64,000 bases of DNA from Pseudoxanthomonas sp. (GTDB lineage Bacteria; Pseudomonadota; Gammaproteobacteria; Xanthomonadales; Xanthomonadaceae): assembly GCF_002863005.1 (NCBI RefSeq), contig NZ_PKDG01000019.1, forward strand, positions 1 through 64,000, read 5' to 3'. A program made the position numbers and the translations under genes. The notes under the pieces are model-generated. The model was not told the origin of the DNA. It made no database searches and worked only from the letters and a program-made list of their open reading frames with translations. Below, piece by piece: positions 1-7,250 of this stretch. Every line of letters begins with the position of its first letter. The first letter of the stretch is position 1.

Positions 1-756
1 CGGGGTGACTGCGGCCTGGCCCTGCGCCACCACCGCGCCGAAACCCCGGCGAAGCACGGCGCCGCGCTGGCGGGGAGCGCTGACCGCGACACGTCCTTCC
101 AGCACCTCGGTGTGCGTCTTGCCGTCGCGGGCTTCCACGCGGAACTGCGTGCCGCGCACCGCGGACGATGCGCTGGGGGTGTCCACGATGAAGTTGGCCG
201 CCGGTCCACGCAGGTGGCGGACGTCATTGCCGATGCGCCCGCGCTGCAGTCGCAGCCGGGTGTCGGCCATGCCGGAACGGCCGAAGCGGGTCAGCCGGTC
301 GAGCAGCAACTCGCTGCCGCCGAGCAACAGCAGCCGCGAGCCGTCGGCGAACTGCAGGCTGAGCGAGGCCTCCGGCGAGGTCGTCACGCGCGCGCCGCTG
401 CCTAGCGACATCCCGGCCGTCACCGGCGCATCGCGGCCGGCTGCGGTGCGTGCCACCGCGGCGCCCTGCAGCGCGACGACCTTGGCGGTCGCGGGCTGGT
501 CATGCAGCCATTCGAGCGGAATCCGCAGTGTGCTGCCCGGCGGCAACTGGTAGGGGTTCGCGATGCGGTTGTGCGCCTGCAGCCGCTGCCAGGGGATCGA
601 AGGCTTGAGGTACGCGCCGGTCACATCCCACAGCGTGTCGCCGGGACGGACGCGATAGACCCATTCCTGCGCGTGGACGGACCACGACGCTAGCACCAGC
701 ATCGCCAGGCCACACCAGCCCAGCCATCCTCTTCCCCGGCTCGCCCGCCCTCGCAT
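1..756 (-). CDS. LysM and FecR domain protein, C-terminus cut by window edge
   Basis: Reading from 756 leftward gives 252 open codons and no stop, so the gene continues beyond the window. Residues about 11-30 are hydrophobic and end in S-V-H-A-Q, which fits an export signal. Residues about 32-80 read as a LysM domain (YRVRPGDTLWD early, NPYQLPPGSTLRIP late). The rest resembles a FecR-type domain, with a VRGTQFRVEA strand near residue 205. LysM binds peptidoglycan glycan strands. FecR domains outside iron-sensing operons are often structural periplasmic modules, so a cell-wall-associated or secreted role is inferred. I chose ATG at 756 because a GGGAG precedes it; an in-frame ATG at 771 is possible. 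Domains are clear, role uncertain. Confidence 0.8.
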   Translation of the reverse strand, partial: MRGRASRGRGWLGWCGLAMLVLASWSVHAQEWVYRVRPGDTLWDVTGAYLKPSIPWQRLQAHNRIANPYQLPPGSTLRIPLEWLHDQPATAKVVALQGAAVARTAAGRDAPVTAGMSLGSGARVTTSPEASLSLQFADGSRLLLLGGSELLLDRLTRFGRSGMADTRLRLQRGRIGNDVRHLRGPAANFIVDTPSASSAVRGTQFRVEARDGKTHTEVLEGRVAVSAPRQRGAVLRRGFGAVVAQGQAAVTP

Positions 757-801
757 TGCACGCTCCCGCATTGATCGTCAGGAAATGTTGAATCGATCAC
801 A

Positions 802-807
802 ATTATA
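802..807 (-). promoter_or_regulatory. Candidate -10 element for the LysM-FecR gene
   Basis: The minus strand carries a perfect TATAAT here, about 46 bases upstream of the chosen ATG, in a locally AT-rich patch of an otherwise GC-rich region. No good TTGACA-like -35 box sits at 16-18 bases, so this may be a weak or activated promoter. Confidence 0.4.
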
Positions 808-894
808 GAAGCTTTGATCCGGCATCTGGCCGGTGTTGCCCTTGTTCGTCGTTAATGTGACTTGGCCTGGCGGGCGCGCCCCGTCCCGGCACCC

Positions 895-1947
895 TCAGGA
901 TGGTGTGCCGCCCCACCGGGCGGCGATGCGGCGCGCCAGCGCGTAGGGCTCCGGCGCATCGCGGTTGGTCAATAAGATGACCGTCAGCCGTTGCGCCGGA
1001 AAGCGCAGCAGGACGTTGCGGAAGCCGATGCTTTCGCCCGAGTGCCACTGCATGCCGCCCTGCAGGCGCCATCCGAAGCCGTAGTGCGCCACGTCGGGTT
1101 CCCGCGTCGTGATCGAAGGCGCGAACGCCAGCGCGCGCGACGCGGCCGACAAGAGTCGATCGTCGTAGAGCGCGGCGTCCCAGCGCGCAAGATCCCCGAT
1201 CGATGAGTAGATTCCCCCGTCGCCGAGCACCGCGCTGGTCATGCTCTGGTCGGTGCGCCGCCAGCGGCCGTCGCGGAGGCTGTAACCGAATGCGCGATCG
1301 GCTACCTGCGGGCCTTCGTCTTCGCGTGCCTGCGTCGCGGTCATGCCCAGTGGCGTGAAGATGCGCGCGTGCACGAACTCGGCGAACCGCTCTCCGGAGG
1401 CGCGCTCCACGACCAGCGACAGCAGCGCATAGCCGCTGTTGCTGTAACGGTAGGTGCTGCCGGCGGGAAAGTAGAGACGATCCCCGCGTTCCAGCAGGCG
1501 CAGCACATCCGCATCACGTACCTGTCGCGTCTGCGTGGCGGGAACGAGATCCTCGTAGTCGACCAGGCCCGACGTGTGGGTGAGCAGATGGCGAAGCGTG
1601 ATGCCTTCGGCCGCCGCGGGCAGCGAAGGCAGCCAGCGCCGCAGCGGATCATCGACCGTCAGCATCCCGTCCTCGGCGAGCAGGAGCACGCAGGCGGCGG
1701 TGAACTGCTTGCTGATCGAGGCGAGGCGGAAGTTCGTCCGGGGCGAAGCGGCGATGCCTGCCTCCAGATCGGCCATGCCATAGCTGCGCTGGAAGACGGG
1801 CACACCCTCCTTGAGCACCAGTAGCGAAGCGCCCGGGACCTGGCCCGCATAGTCACGCATCCATGCGTCGATATCGTCTTCGCGCGTGGACGCGCTCGCC
1901 TCGACGTTCGCCATCACCAGGATCCCCCACAGACAGGCTGCTTTCAT
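895..1947 (-). CDS. Serine beta-lactamase-like hydrolase (class C / esterase family)
   Basis: A 350-residue protein of the beta-lactamase superfamily that includes AmpC, EstB-type esterases and D-aminopeptidases. The three active-site boxes are visible: S-x-x-K in LASISKQF, Y-x-N in YRYSNSGY, and an HSGE box in the place of KTG near the C-terminus. The N-terminus (MKAACLWGILVMANVEASAS) is a short signal peptide, so the enzyme is probably periplasmic. The start was set at 1947 because GGGAGAAGG lies just upstream; the open frame extends further but without a ribosome site. The HSGE box is more usual in esterase or peptidase members than in true beta-lactamases, so resistance should not be assumed. 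Substrate unknown. Confidence 0.85.
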   Translation of the reverse strand: MKAACLWGILVMANVEASASTREDDIDAWMRDYAGQVPGASLLVLKEGVPVFQRSYGMADLEAGIAASPRTNFRLASISKQFTAACVLLLAEDGMLTVDDPLRRWLPSLPAAAEGITLRHLLTHTSGLVDYEDLVPATQTRQVRDADVLRLLERGDRLYFPAGSTYRYSNSGYALLSLVVERASGERFAEFVHARIFTPLGMTATQAREDEGPQVADRAFGYSLRDGRWRRTDQSMTSAVLGDGGIYSSIGDLARWDAALYDDRLLSAASRALAFAPSITTREPDVAHYGFGWRLQGGMQWHSGESIGFRNVLLRFPAQRLTVILLTNRDAPEPYALARRIAARWGGTPS

Positions 1948-1987
1948 CGCCTTCTCCCGGCCACCCAGGGCGAAGCCTAGCACCCGC

Positions 1988-2764
1988 TCAGTCGAGGGCG
2001 GCTTCGGCGCGGAGTTGACGCTCGCGTTCATGGCCCAGGTAGCGGCGAATGCCATGCCGCATCAGGTAAAGCAGCGGGATCAGCGCGATGGCCGCCAGCA
2101 TCTTGTACACGTAGTTCACCGTGCTGACCGCCAGGAACAGCGAGGTCGGCCACTTCTGCGGCCCCAGCACGAAGGCGATGTAGATCACCACGAAGCTGTC
2201 CACCAGCTGCGAGATCGCGGTGGAGCCGGTGGCGCGCAGCCACACCCAGCGTTCGCCGGTAGCCTCGCGGATGCGGTGGAATACCGAGACGTCGATCAGT
2301 TGTCCCACCAGGAACGCCACCACCGAGCCGGCGATCGTCCACATGCCCTGCCCGAAGATGGCGGCGAAGGCCTTCTGGTAATCCGGCACGCCCTGCGCCT
2401 GTGCCGCATCCACCCACCAGCCTGCCGGCGCCAGCGCGATCGCGGCGAAGGCGAAGAGGAAGCCGTAGACGATCAGCGCCACCGCCAGCCACGAGATGAA
2501 GCGCACGCCGCGCTTCCCGAAGAACTCGTTGATGGTGTCCGTGAGGACGAACACGAACGGCCACAGCAGCGTACCCGCGGTGAAGCTGAGCGAGCCCGTC
2601 TGGCCGAACAGGTTCCATTCCAGCGGCGCGATGCCCAGTGTGTCTTCCAGCGCGAAGATCTTGACGCCGATGAACTCGGCCAGCACCGCGTTGGCGCAGA
2701 ACACCGCGGCCAGCACGATGAAGAGGCGGACCGCACGGTCGTCCAGCGTGCGCGGCGCGTCCAT
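1988..2764 (-). CDS. yhhQ: Queuosine precursor transporter, VUT/YhhQ family
   Basis: A 258-residue polytopic inner-membrane protein of the COG1738 (VUT) family, whose E. coli member YhhQ imports queuosine precursors (preQ0 and preQ1). About six hydrophobic segments are seen. Family signatures include the N-terminal stretch around VLAEFIGVKI, the TDTINEFFGKR segment near residue 80 and the SQLVDSFVVIYIAF segment near residue 190. In the unoccupied chromosome this gene would lie directly downstream of the DUF502 gene now at 18283-18954, four bases past its stop. The integrated element has separated the two, so their co-transcription has presumably been lost and transcription may now come from the junction. 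Confidence 0.88.
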   Translation of the reverse strand: MDAPRTLDDRAVRLFIVLAAVFCANAVLAEFIGVKIFALEDTLGIAPLEWNLFGQTGSLSFTAGTLLWPFVFVLTDTINEFFGKRGVRFISWLAVALIVYGFLFAFAAIALAPAGWWVDAAQAQGVPDYQKAFAAIFGQGMWTIAGSVVAFLVGQLIDVSVFHRIREATGERWVWLRATGSTAISQLVDSFVVIYIAFVLGPQKWPTSLFLAVSTVNYVYKMLAAIALIPLLYLMRHGIRRYLGHERERQLRAEAALD

Positions 2765-2774
2765 CGGTCAGCGC

Positions 2775-2833
2775 TCCCCGGCGCGGGTGAACGGCATGGT
2801 TTCCGGTGCCACGGCGCCGCCGGAAATGATGAA
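2775..2833. repeat. attL: left copy of the 59-bp att core
   Basis: Identical over 59 bases to 18290-18348; the flanking bases differ on both sides (2774 c against 18289 a, 2834 t against 18349 g). This copy retains the original host 3' end of the DUF502 gene, which on the minus strand reads through to a TGA at 2768-2770 and codes for a C-terminus ending in AGER. Confidence 0.95.
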
Positions 2834-2993
2834 TTTCCTTCCTGCTGTGTCCCGGGTGTTACCCCCGGCCATTGGTAGCACTACCGGATCGGCGGAAAAA
2901 CCCGACGAAAGGCGCCTTTTCCCCATTGCACCGCCTGTTTGCATCTGATAGCTTCTCATAGTAAGTGATAGCCTTTCGGGTGTTACCAACGGT
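2834..2993. promoter_or_regulatory. Left att arm region and integrase leader
   Basis: This 160-base stretch lies between the core repeat and the integrase. It holds two exact copies of CGGGTGTTACC (2853-2863 and 2977-2987) and an inverted CCATTGGTAG (2869-2878). A related GTTACCAATG occurs near the right end (18216-18225). Such repeated short sites flanking an att core are the expected form of integrase arm-binding sites. A second direct repeat, TGATAGC, occurs at 2946-2952 and 2966-2972. The second arm-like copy ends only six bases before the integrase ATG, so integrase could block its own expression. This is inferred from position only. Confidence 0.5.
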
Positions 2994-4481
2994 ATGGCAA
3001 AAGTCGCCGCCCCTCCCGCGATCGAACCCAAGCCCAAGGCGGGCGAGGGCAGCCGTCGCGTGCACCTGGACCAGGCGACCGTGGCCACGCTGCAGACGCC
3101 TACGCGCGAGCAGGGCAGCTGGTTGTACCTGGACGACGAGATCCCCGGCTTCTGCTGCCAGGTGACCTACCAGGGCACGAAGACCTTCCGCCTACGGTAT
3201 CGCAAGCTGGTCGCCGGCGAGCGCAAGCCGCGGTGGTTCTCGGTGCGCATCGGCAAGTGGCAGGCCGGCACCGCCGCCAAGGCGATGCCCGACAAGCAGA
3301 AGGTCGGCATCACGGCAGCCAAGGCGCGCGAGAAGGCCGCAGAGCTGCGTCGGCAGCTGGACCAGGGCGCCAACCCTGCGCTGGAGCTGCGCGCACGCGA
3401 GGCAGAGCTGGCCCGGGCCGAGGCCGGCACGCTCACGGTGCGGCAAGCCTTCCACAGGTACCTGGCCGCGATCCGGTCCCGGCGCAGCCCGATGAAGGAC
3501 TCGAGCATCGCCAAGGTGGAGGATGCATTCGAGGTTCACATCCTGCCGCAGCTGGGGGAACGCCAGGTCGGCGGGCTCACGCAGCGCGACGTGCGCGAGC
3601 TGGCAGAGACGACCGCCAAGGGTCGCAAGCGCCGCGGGCGCAAGATCGGCGGGCCGGTCGCCGCCAATCGCGTGGTCGCGCAGTTCTCTGCCTTCCTGAC
3701 CTGGTGCACGAAGCAGGAGCCGCCGCTGATCGCCAGCAACGTGGCCAGGCTGATCGACCGGGGCGAGGTGCTGGAGAAGGAGCACGCACGCGAGCGCTAT
3801 CTGACACGCGAGGAGTGGGCGGCGCTGATGCGCGACCTGGACGAGCGGCCCTATATCGCCACGCGCGGCTCCCGCTTTGCGGCGACGAAGACCGTGCGGC
3901 TCGACAAGCCCCAACTGCGGACGCTGGTCAGCTGTGAGGCCATCCGAATCAGTCTGCTGACCGGTGCGCGCAAGGGCGAGGTGTACCGGATGCGCTGGGC
4001 CGACGTCGACCTCGACGCGCGCTGGTGGATCAAGCCGCGCACGACCACGAAGGGCGCCAAGGTGCACGAGGTGGCCTTGCCCAAGGTCGCCGTCGAGGCC
4101 CTGCAGCGCGTGCGTGCGGCGCATGCCGACCCGATATGGGTGTTCCCCGGGAAAGAGCGCATGGAGAAGCTGGCGCGCGGAGAGAAGCCGAAGGCGAACG
4201 AAGGCTCGCACGTGCGTGACGTGCACGAGCTGTGGGGGAAGATCCGCGAGAGCCTTGGCATCCCCGACGTGCGTCAGCACGACCTGCGGCACACCGCGGC
4301 CAGCGTGCTGATAAGCAACGGGGCGAGCCTGTACGACGTAGGCGCGCAGCTGGGACACCAGCAGGCGCAGACCACGATGCGCTACGCGCATCTGCTGAAG
4401 GAATCCAAGCACAAGCTGGCCAGCGTGATGGATGCGTTTGCCAGTGAGTCCTCCGCCGGCGAGGAGAACGAAGGCCGGTAA
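2994..4481 (+). CDS. int: Tyrosine-family site-specific integrase
   Basis: A 495-residue tyrosine recombinase, expected to integrate and excise the element at the DUF502 3' end. The N-terminal ~130 residues match the arm-binding domain of P4/DUF4102-like integrases, followed by a SAM-like core-binding domain around residues 145-260. Catalytic residues are visible: R326 in LLTGARKGE, H429 and R432 in HDLRH, H455 in LGHQQ and the tyrosine nucleophile Y464 in TMRYAHL. Length is somewhat above the usual 400-450, from an insert around residues 285-310 and an extended linker before HDLRH. The ATG at 2994 has no strong Shine-Dalgarno. A small hairpin at 4493-4512 follows the gene without a T-tract. 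Confidence 0.95.
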   Translation: MAKVAAPPAIEPKPKAGEGSRRVHLDQATVATLQTPTREQGSWLYLDDEIPGFCCQVTYQGTKTFRLRYRKLVAGERKPRWFSVRIGKWQAGTAAKAMPDKQKVGITAAKAREKAAELRRQLDQGANPALELRAREAELARAEAGTLTVRQAFHRYLAAIRSRRSPMKDSSIAKVEDAFEVHILPQLGERQVGGLTQRDVRELAETTAKGRKRRGRKIGGPVAANRVVAQFSAFLTWCTKQEPPLIASNVARLIDRGEVLEKEHARERYLTREEWAALMRDLDERPYIATRGSRFAATKTVRLDKPQLRTLVSCEAIRISLLTGARKGEVYRMRWADVDLDARWWIKPRTTTKGAKVHEVALPKVAVEALQRVRAAHADPIWVFPGKERMEKLARGEKPKANEGSHVRDVHELWGKIRESLGIPDVRQHDLRHTAASVLISNGASLYDVGAQLGHQQAQTTMRYAHLLKESKHKLASVMDAFASESSAGEENEGR

Positions 4482-4549
4482 AAGCGGCGGAACCGGAGGT
4501 TGCAGCCTCCGGCCCGCCTTCCAAAACCCGACTACTAGAGGAGTCGAGC

Positions 4550-4783
4550 ATGGCTATTTATTGTAACGCTGCAGAGCAGCAAAACAGGACATCCCGTGGG
4601 ATTCGCGTGTTCAGCAACATTCACGCGGCCACGACCATGGAAGGTGCCATTCGCCTGGTCAACTGGTGGAACAGCCAACGGCGCGAAGCAGACGCGCACG
4701 CCGTCCAGCGTTTCATCGGTTGCAGCCGCGCCACCGCTTACCGCTACCTGCAGGCGCTCCGCGCTGCTGACGGGAGGGCGTGA
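4550..4783 (+). CDS. Small putative helix-turn-helix protein
   Basis: A 77-residue protein preceded by a good GAGGAG. Residues about 47-77 (ADAHAVQRFIGCSRATAYRYLQAL) look like a helix-turn-helix in which a cysteine-serine turn leads into a recognition helix. The N-terminal half is locally AT-richer than its neighbours and may be a poorly conserved leader; a second ATG at 4634 would give a 49-residue version containing the helix-turn-helix. Lying directly after integrase, it could regulate the early genes, but there is no direct evidence. No other repressor candidate is recognised in the element. Confidence 0.6.
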   Translation: MAIYCNAAEQQNRTSRGIRVFSNIHAATTMEGAIRLVNWWNSQRREADAHAVQRFIGCSRATAYRYLQALRAADGRA

Positions 4784-4785
4784 GC

Positions 4786-5001
4786 ATGGTCACCAAGCCA
4801 GAACCCACCACCGTGCAGGTTGTGCAGCGCGCGTCGTCCGTATCGACGAGCGTCCGCGCCACGATCGCGCACGTCGCGGAGCAGATCGACAACCACGACC
4901 TGGCAGCCGTGCTCTACGGTGCCCTGTTCCTGTCTGAGGACCTGGAGAAACTGCTGGAGGCCGCTGCGCGCCGCCTTGAGCGCGGGGAGGCGTCCGCATG
5001 A
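4786..5001 (+). CDS. Hypothetical small phage protein
   Basis: A 71-residue protein of unknown function, from ATG 4786; a GTG at 4780 is an alternative start two codons upstream. The end of the previous gene (TGA 4781-4783) abuts it, and its own stop overlaps the next start as ATGA at 4998. The sequence is mainly helical and acidic at the C-terminus (LSEDLEKLLEAAARRLERGEA). It resembles the short accessory proteins common in temperate-phage early operons but carries no recognisable domain. Confidence 0.6.
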   Translation: MVTKPEPTTVQVVQRASSVSTSVRATIAHVAEQIDNHDLAAVLYGALFLSEDLEKLLEAAARRLERGEASA

Positions 5002-5168
5002 CCATCCAGACCGTCCTGGCCGATGCCATGGAACTGAGTGCGGACGACCGTGCGCAGCTGGCGCGATGGCTGACCGTGTGCGTACGCGTCGACCTGGAGC
5101 TCGAGCCCGAGAGCGTGCGCAAGGCCAGCGACCGCGACCTGCGCGAGATGCTGGGAGGTTTCCAGTGA
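4998..5168 (+). CDS. Hypothetical 56-residue phage protein
   Basis: A short ORF whose ATG overlaps the previous stop (ATGA at 4998-5001) and whose stop overlaps the following GTG start. Translation begins MTIQTVLADAMELSADD and ends EMLGGFQ. It is predicted helical, with a SADDRAQLARWL segment that resembles the LS-x-E/D-x-R-x-x-L-x-x-W-L pattern of small addiction-module-like helices. No function is assigned. The overlaps on both sides are the main evidence that it is translated. Confidence 0.55.
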   Translation: MTIQTVLADAMELSADDRAQLARWLTVCVRVDLELEPESVRKASDRDLREMLGGFQ

Positions 5169-5383
5169 GCGCCGTCATCCTGACATTCCCTCGACGCAAG
5201 CCGATGGAATGGGACGAGTTGCCGCTAGCGTGGACGGACGGCGCCAGGTCGCTTTACCAATACCTGACCTATGACGGCGAGATGACCCACGCCGAGGCGA
5301 TGGATTACGTCGAGTCAACGCAGGAGAGCGACCGTCGCACGCAGGGAGACGCGCGCGGGCAGAATGGAGGCAGGAGGGGTTAG
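5165..5383 (+). CDS. Hypothetical 72-residue phage protein
   Basis: Begins at GTG 5165, overlapping the stop of the preceding gene, and ends at TAG 5381-5383. The protein contains a tryptophan- and tyrosine-rich centre (MEWDELPLAW, then RSLYQYLTYDGEMTHAEAMDYV) followed by a charged, glycine-rich tail. An internal ATG at 5204 is possible. No domain recognised. The downstream gene starts two bases after this stop. Confidence 0.55.
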   Translation: MSAVILTFPRRKPMEWDELPLAWTDGARSLYQYLTYDGEMTHAEAMDYVESTQESDRRTQGDARGQNGGRRG

Positions 5384-5385
5384 GC

Positions 5386-5832
5386 ATGGGCAAGAGGCAC
5401 ACGATGCTGCCGGCAGAGTTCACCGGCGACTACGGGTTGTTGCTTGAGCGATTGGAGCAAGGCATCGCGACAGACCTGGACCAGCAGTGGGCAGCGCGCA
5501 TCTTGCGCGCTTCCCCTGTTCCTTTGAAGGTCGCAGGGGGTGAGACGCGCGCGCGGGATCGCGAATACATGATCTACCTGCAGGTGCTCGGCGAGTTGGA
5601 AAAAGGACATACGCCTACAAGGGCGTTTCAGGTGGTGGCCGCGCGCCACACCACCGCCCGCGGATATGACGACGGCAGCAGTGCCCGCGAAGATAGTAAG
5701 CGGCCCCTGTCTGCCAAGCGCGTGGGCGAGATTTACCGGCTTTCCGAAGCCCGCGGTGCTGCGTTGGCGCGGTTCCTTGAGGAGCGGAGGCACGATTTGT
5801 TCCCTGATTTCGACGGGGAAGACGACCCGTAA
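5386..5832 (+). CDS. Hypothetical phage protein
   Basis: A 148-residue soluble protein with no signal or membrane segment. The middle (residues ~60-95) contains a helical ELEKGHTPTRAFQVVAARHTTARG segment that could be DNA-binding, and the end is acidic. It is the last of the tightly packed cluster after integrase; a 60-base gap with a short T-run follows before the next gene. Function unknown; the location suggests an early or regulatory role. Confidence 0.55.
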   Translation: MGKRHTMLPAEFTGDYGLLLERLEQGIATDLDQQWAARILRASPVPLKVAGGETRARDREYMIYLQVLGELEKGHTPTRAFQVVAARHTTARGYDDGSSAREDSKRPLSAKRVGEIYRLSEARGAALARFLEERRHDLFPDFDGEDDP

Positions 5833-5892
5833 ATTCCATTTTTTATGGGTGCACTTAAGGTCAGGCCATCACCCCTCGTCGACTAGACAGCG

Positions 5893-6114
5893 ATGGCCCA
5901 CCGAGACGACAGCCAGACCCCCCAGCTAGACAGCCTGCGCCAGCTGGTCCAAGCATCCATGGAGAAGGAGGGCGTGCCGCGGAAGATCGCGGCCGCCACG
6001 ATGCAAATCAGTGAGCGGACGCTCGACCGGCGCGCCGACATCCCCAAGATCCGCGTCGGCCGGCGCGTGTATGTGCCGGCGTGGTTCGTGGCATCGAAGC
6101 GGGGTGGCCAATGA
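5893..6114 (+). CDS. Small putative DNA-binding protein
   Basis: A 73-residue protein with a helix-turn-helix-like stretch (KIAAATMQISERTLDRRADIPKIRV) followed by a short beta-like RRVYVPAWFV segment, the arrangement seen in excisionase/MerR-type winged helices. The stop overlaps the next gene's ATG at 6111 (ATGA), so the two are translationally coupled. Likely a recombination directionality factor or early regulator; inference only. Confidence 0.6.
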   Translation: MAHRDDSQTPQLDSLRQLVQASMEKEGVPRKIAAATMQISERTLDRRADIPKIRVGRRVYVPAWFVASKRGGQ

Positions 6115-6335
6115 GCGCCGACCTCAACGACCTGAGTGCGCCCGACCGCCTGCTGAAGACGACCGCCGCGGCCGCGTATCTGGACATGCACCCGATGACG
6201 CTGGTCAAGTGGCGCAGCTGCAGCGAACCCGGCAAGACGGTCGGTCCGAAGTGGACGGTGCTGGCCACCGGCTCGATCCGCTACTCGCTGCACGAGCTGC
6301 AGCGCTTCGCCGGCCTTCGCCAGGAGGCCGCATGA
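6111..6335 (+). CDS. AlpA/excisionase-like DNA-binding protein
   Basis: A 74-residue protein resembling the helix_turn_helix-17 (AlpA/Xis) family: LLKTTAAAAYLDMHPMTLVKWRSCS forms the helix-turn-helix and IRYSLHELQRF the closing wing, matching the usual ...YRRSDLDAFL pattern. AlpA-like proteins control integrase transcription and excision in P4-type satellites and many prophages. The ATG overlaps the previous stop and the TGA overlaps the next ATG. The predicted function is excision or activation of early genes. The preceding gene is similar in type, so either could be the true excisionase. Confidence 0.65.
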   Translation: MSADLNDLSAPDRLLKTTAAAAYLDMHPMTLVKWRSCSEPGKTVGPKWTVLATGSIRYSLHELQRFAGLRQEAA

Positions 6336-6544
6336 GCTTGAACGGCACAGGCGAGCAGATCCGCGCCTTCCTGCAGGACGAGCGTCTGCTGAAGCAGATC
6401 GCCGGCACGAGGCAAGGGCGCCAGAAGCTGCATTCGATGCGGCAGCAGTTCGTCGACCAGCAGGCCAGCCAGTTGGCACAGCTGCAGTTCTGCAATGACG
6501 CGATCGAGAAGCTGACGGCGGTGCTCGGGGAGATCGAAGCATGA
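6332..6544 (+). CDS. Hypothetical coiled-coil phage protein
   Basis: A 70-residue, almost wholly helical protein rich in Q, E and L (the DERLLKQIAG and QQASQLAQLQFCND segments suggest coiled coil). Start and stop overlap neighbours by four bases on each side, placing it within a continuous translational chain that ends with the replication genes. No family recognised. Confidence 0.5.
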   Translation: MSLNGTGEQIRAFLQDERLLKQIAGTRQGRQKLHSMRQQFVDQQASQLAQLQFCNDAIEKLTAVLGEIEA

Positions 6545-6771
6545 GCGCCCCCACCAATCACCCCGCCATGCAGGGCTATGAGCTGGACAACCTGCTGCAG
6601 CACGCAGCAACGCCCGAAGGGCGCAAGTTCCTGGAGATGCACCGCGGCCTGATCCGCGAATGCAGGGACCACGTGCAAGCGCACATCGACACGCTGCGCG
6701 AGACCGTGGCGCAAGCCGACGAGCTGCTGCAGCGGTTCGCCGTCATCCTCGACAAGGGTGGTGAAGCATGA
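6541..6771 (+). CDS. Hypothetical helical phage protein
   Basis: A 76-residue helical protein (residues ~20-70 form one long charged helix pair). Its start overlaps the previous stop (ATGA at 6541) and its stop overlaps the ATG of the CHC2-domain gene at 6768. Similar in size and composition to the preceding gene, so the two could be partners. No function can be assigned. Confidence 0.5.
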   Translation: MSAPTNHPAMQGYELDNLLQHAATPEGRKFLEMHRGLIRECRDHVQAHIDTLRETVAQADELLQRFAVILDKGGEA

Positions 6772-7250
6772 TCGACGTGCTGCTGAATCGGCTTGATCGC
6801 GTTCGCAAGCATGGTGACGGGTACCGCGCGCGCTGCCCGGCATGCGGCGGCCACTCCGACCGCGACAAGCTCAGCATGTCCGAACGTGACGGCAAGGTCC
6901 TGCTGTACTGCTTCGGCGGGTGCCGCGGCGACGCGGTGCTGGCGGCCGTCGGCCTGAGGTGGGCGGACATCATGCCGCCGCGAGATCGGCCGTTGACGCC
7001 GCGCGAGCGTGACGAGATCCGAAGGGCTGCAAGGCAAGCCGGCTGGTCGATCGCGCTGGATGCCCTGGCGATCGAAGCCAAGGTGGTGCTGGTCGCGGCG
7101 CGTGAGCTGCAAGCCGGCCGCGCCCTGCCGACGGAAGACTTGGCCAGGCTCCAGGAGGCGATTGCCTGGATCGACGCATCGGCCACTCTGCTGAGCGACG
7201 CCCCGGCATGGCGCCCGGACTACATGACACCGGTGAAGGCCGCCGCATGA
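6768..7250 (+). CDS. CHC2 zinc-finger, primase-like protein
   Basis: A 160-residue protein whose N-terminal third is a CHC2-type zinc-binding domain: C23-x2-C26-x2-H29 followed by C48 and C52 in LLYCFGGCRGD, as in the DnaG and P4-alpha primase zinc domains. There is no Toprim or primase catalytic domain, and residues 75-160 are helical and unrecognised. It overlaps the helicase-like gene downstream by four bases, and the two probably act together in initiating replication of the element. A pairing of a separate zinc domain with a RepA-type ATPase is common in phage and satellite replication modules. Confidence 0.75.
   Translation: MIDVLLNRLDRVRKHGDGYRARCPACGGHSDRDKLSMSERDGKVLLYCFGGCRGDAVLAAVGLRWADIMPPRDRPLTPRERDEIRRAARQAGWSIALDALAIEAKVVLVAARELQAGRALPTEDLARLQEAIAWIDASATLLSDAPAWRPDYMTPVKAAA

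Noticed and set aside
1-756. FecR as an anti-sigma factor next to a sigma gene
   Set aside because: The FecR-type domain is preceded by LysM, and no sigma factor or TonB receptor is in the visible flank, so iron-sensing is not supported.
895-1947. Beta-lactamase conferring resistance
   Set aside because: The SxxK and YxN motifs are present but the third box is HSGE, and related proteins include many esterases and peptidases; resistance cannot be inferred.
2768-3088. 106-residue minus-strand frame ending in the DUF502 C-terminus
   Set aside because: This is the stranded host 3' end fused by chance to open frame inside the element, antisense to the integrase start; it has no ribosome site.
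4493-4512. CCGGAGG-CCTCCGG hairpin after integrase as a terminator
   Set aside because: The stem is good, but no T-run follows on the plus strand, so it was not called a terminator. It may be an attenuator or a Rho-assisted site.
4820-5383. 187-codon frame covering several early element genes
   Set aside because: Only its last part, from GTG 5165, is likely translated. The upstream portion is out of frame with two better small genes that have overlapping starts and stops.
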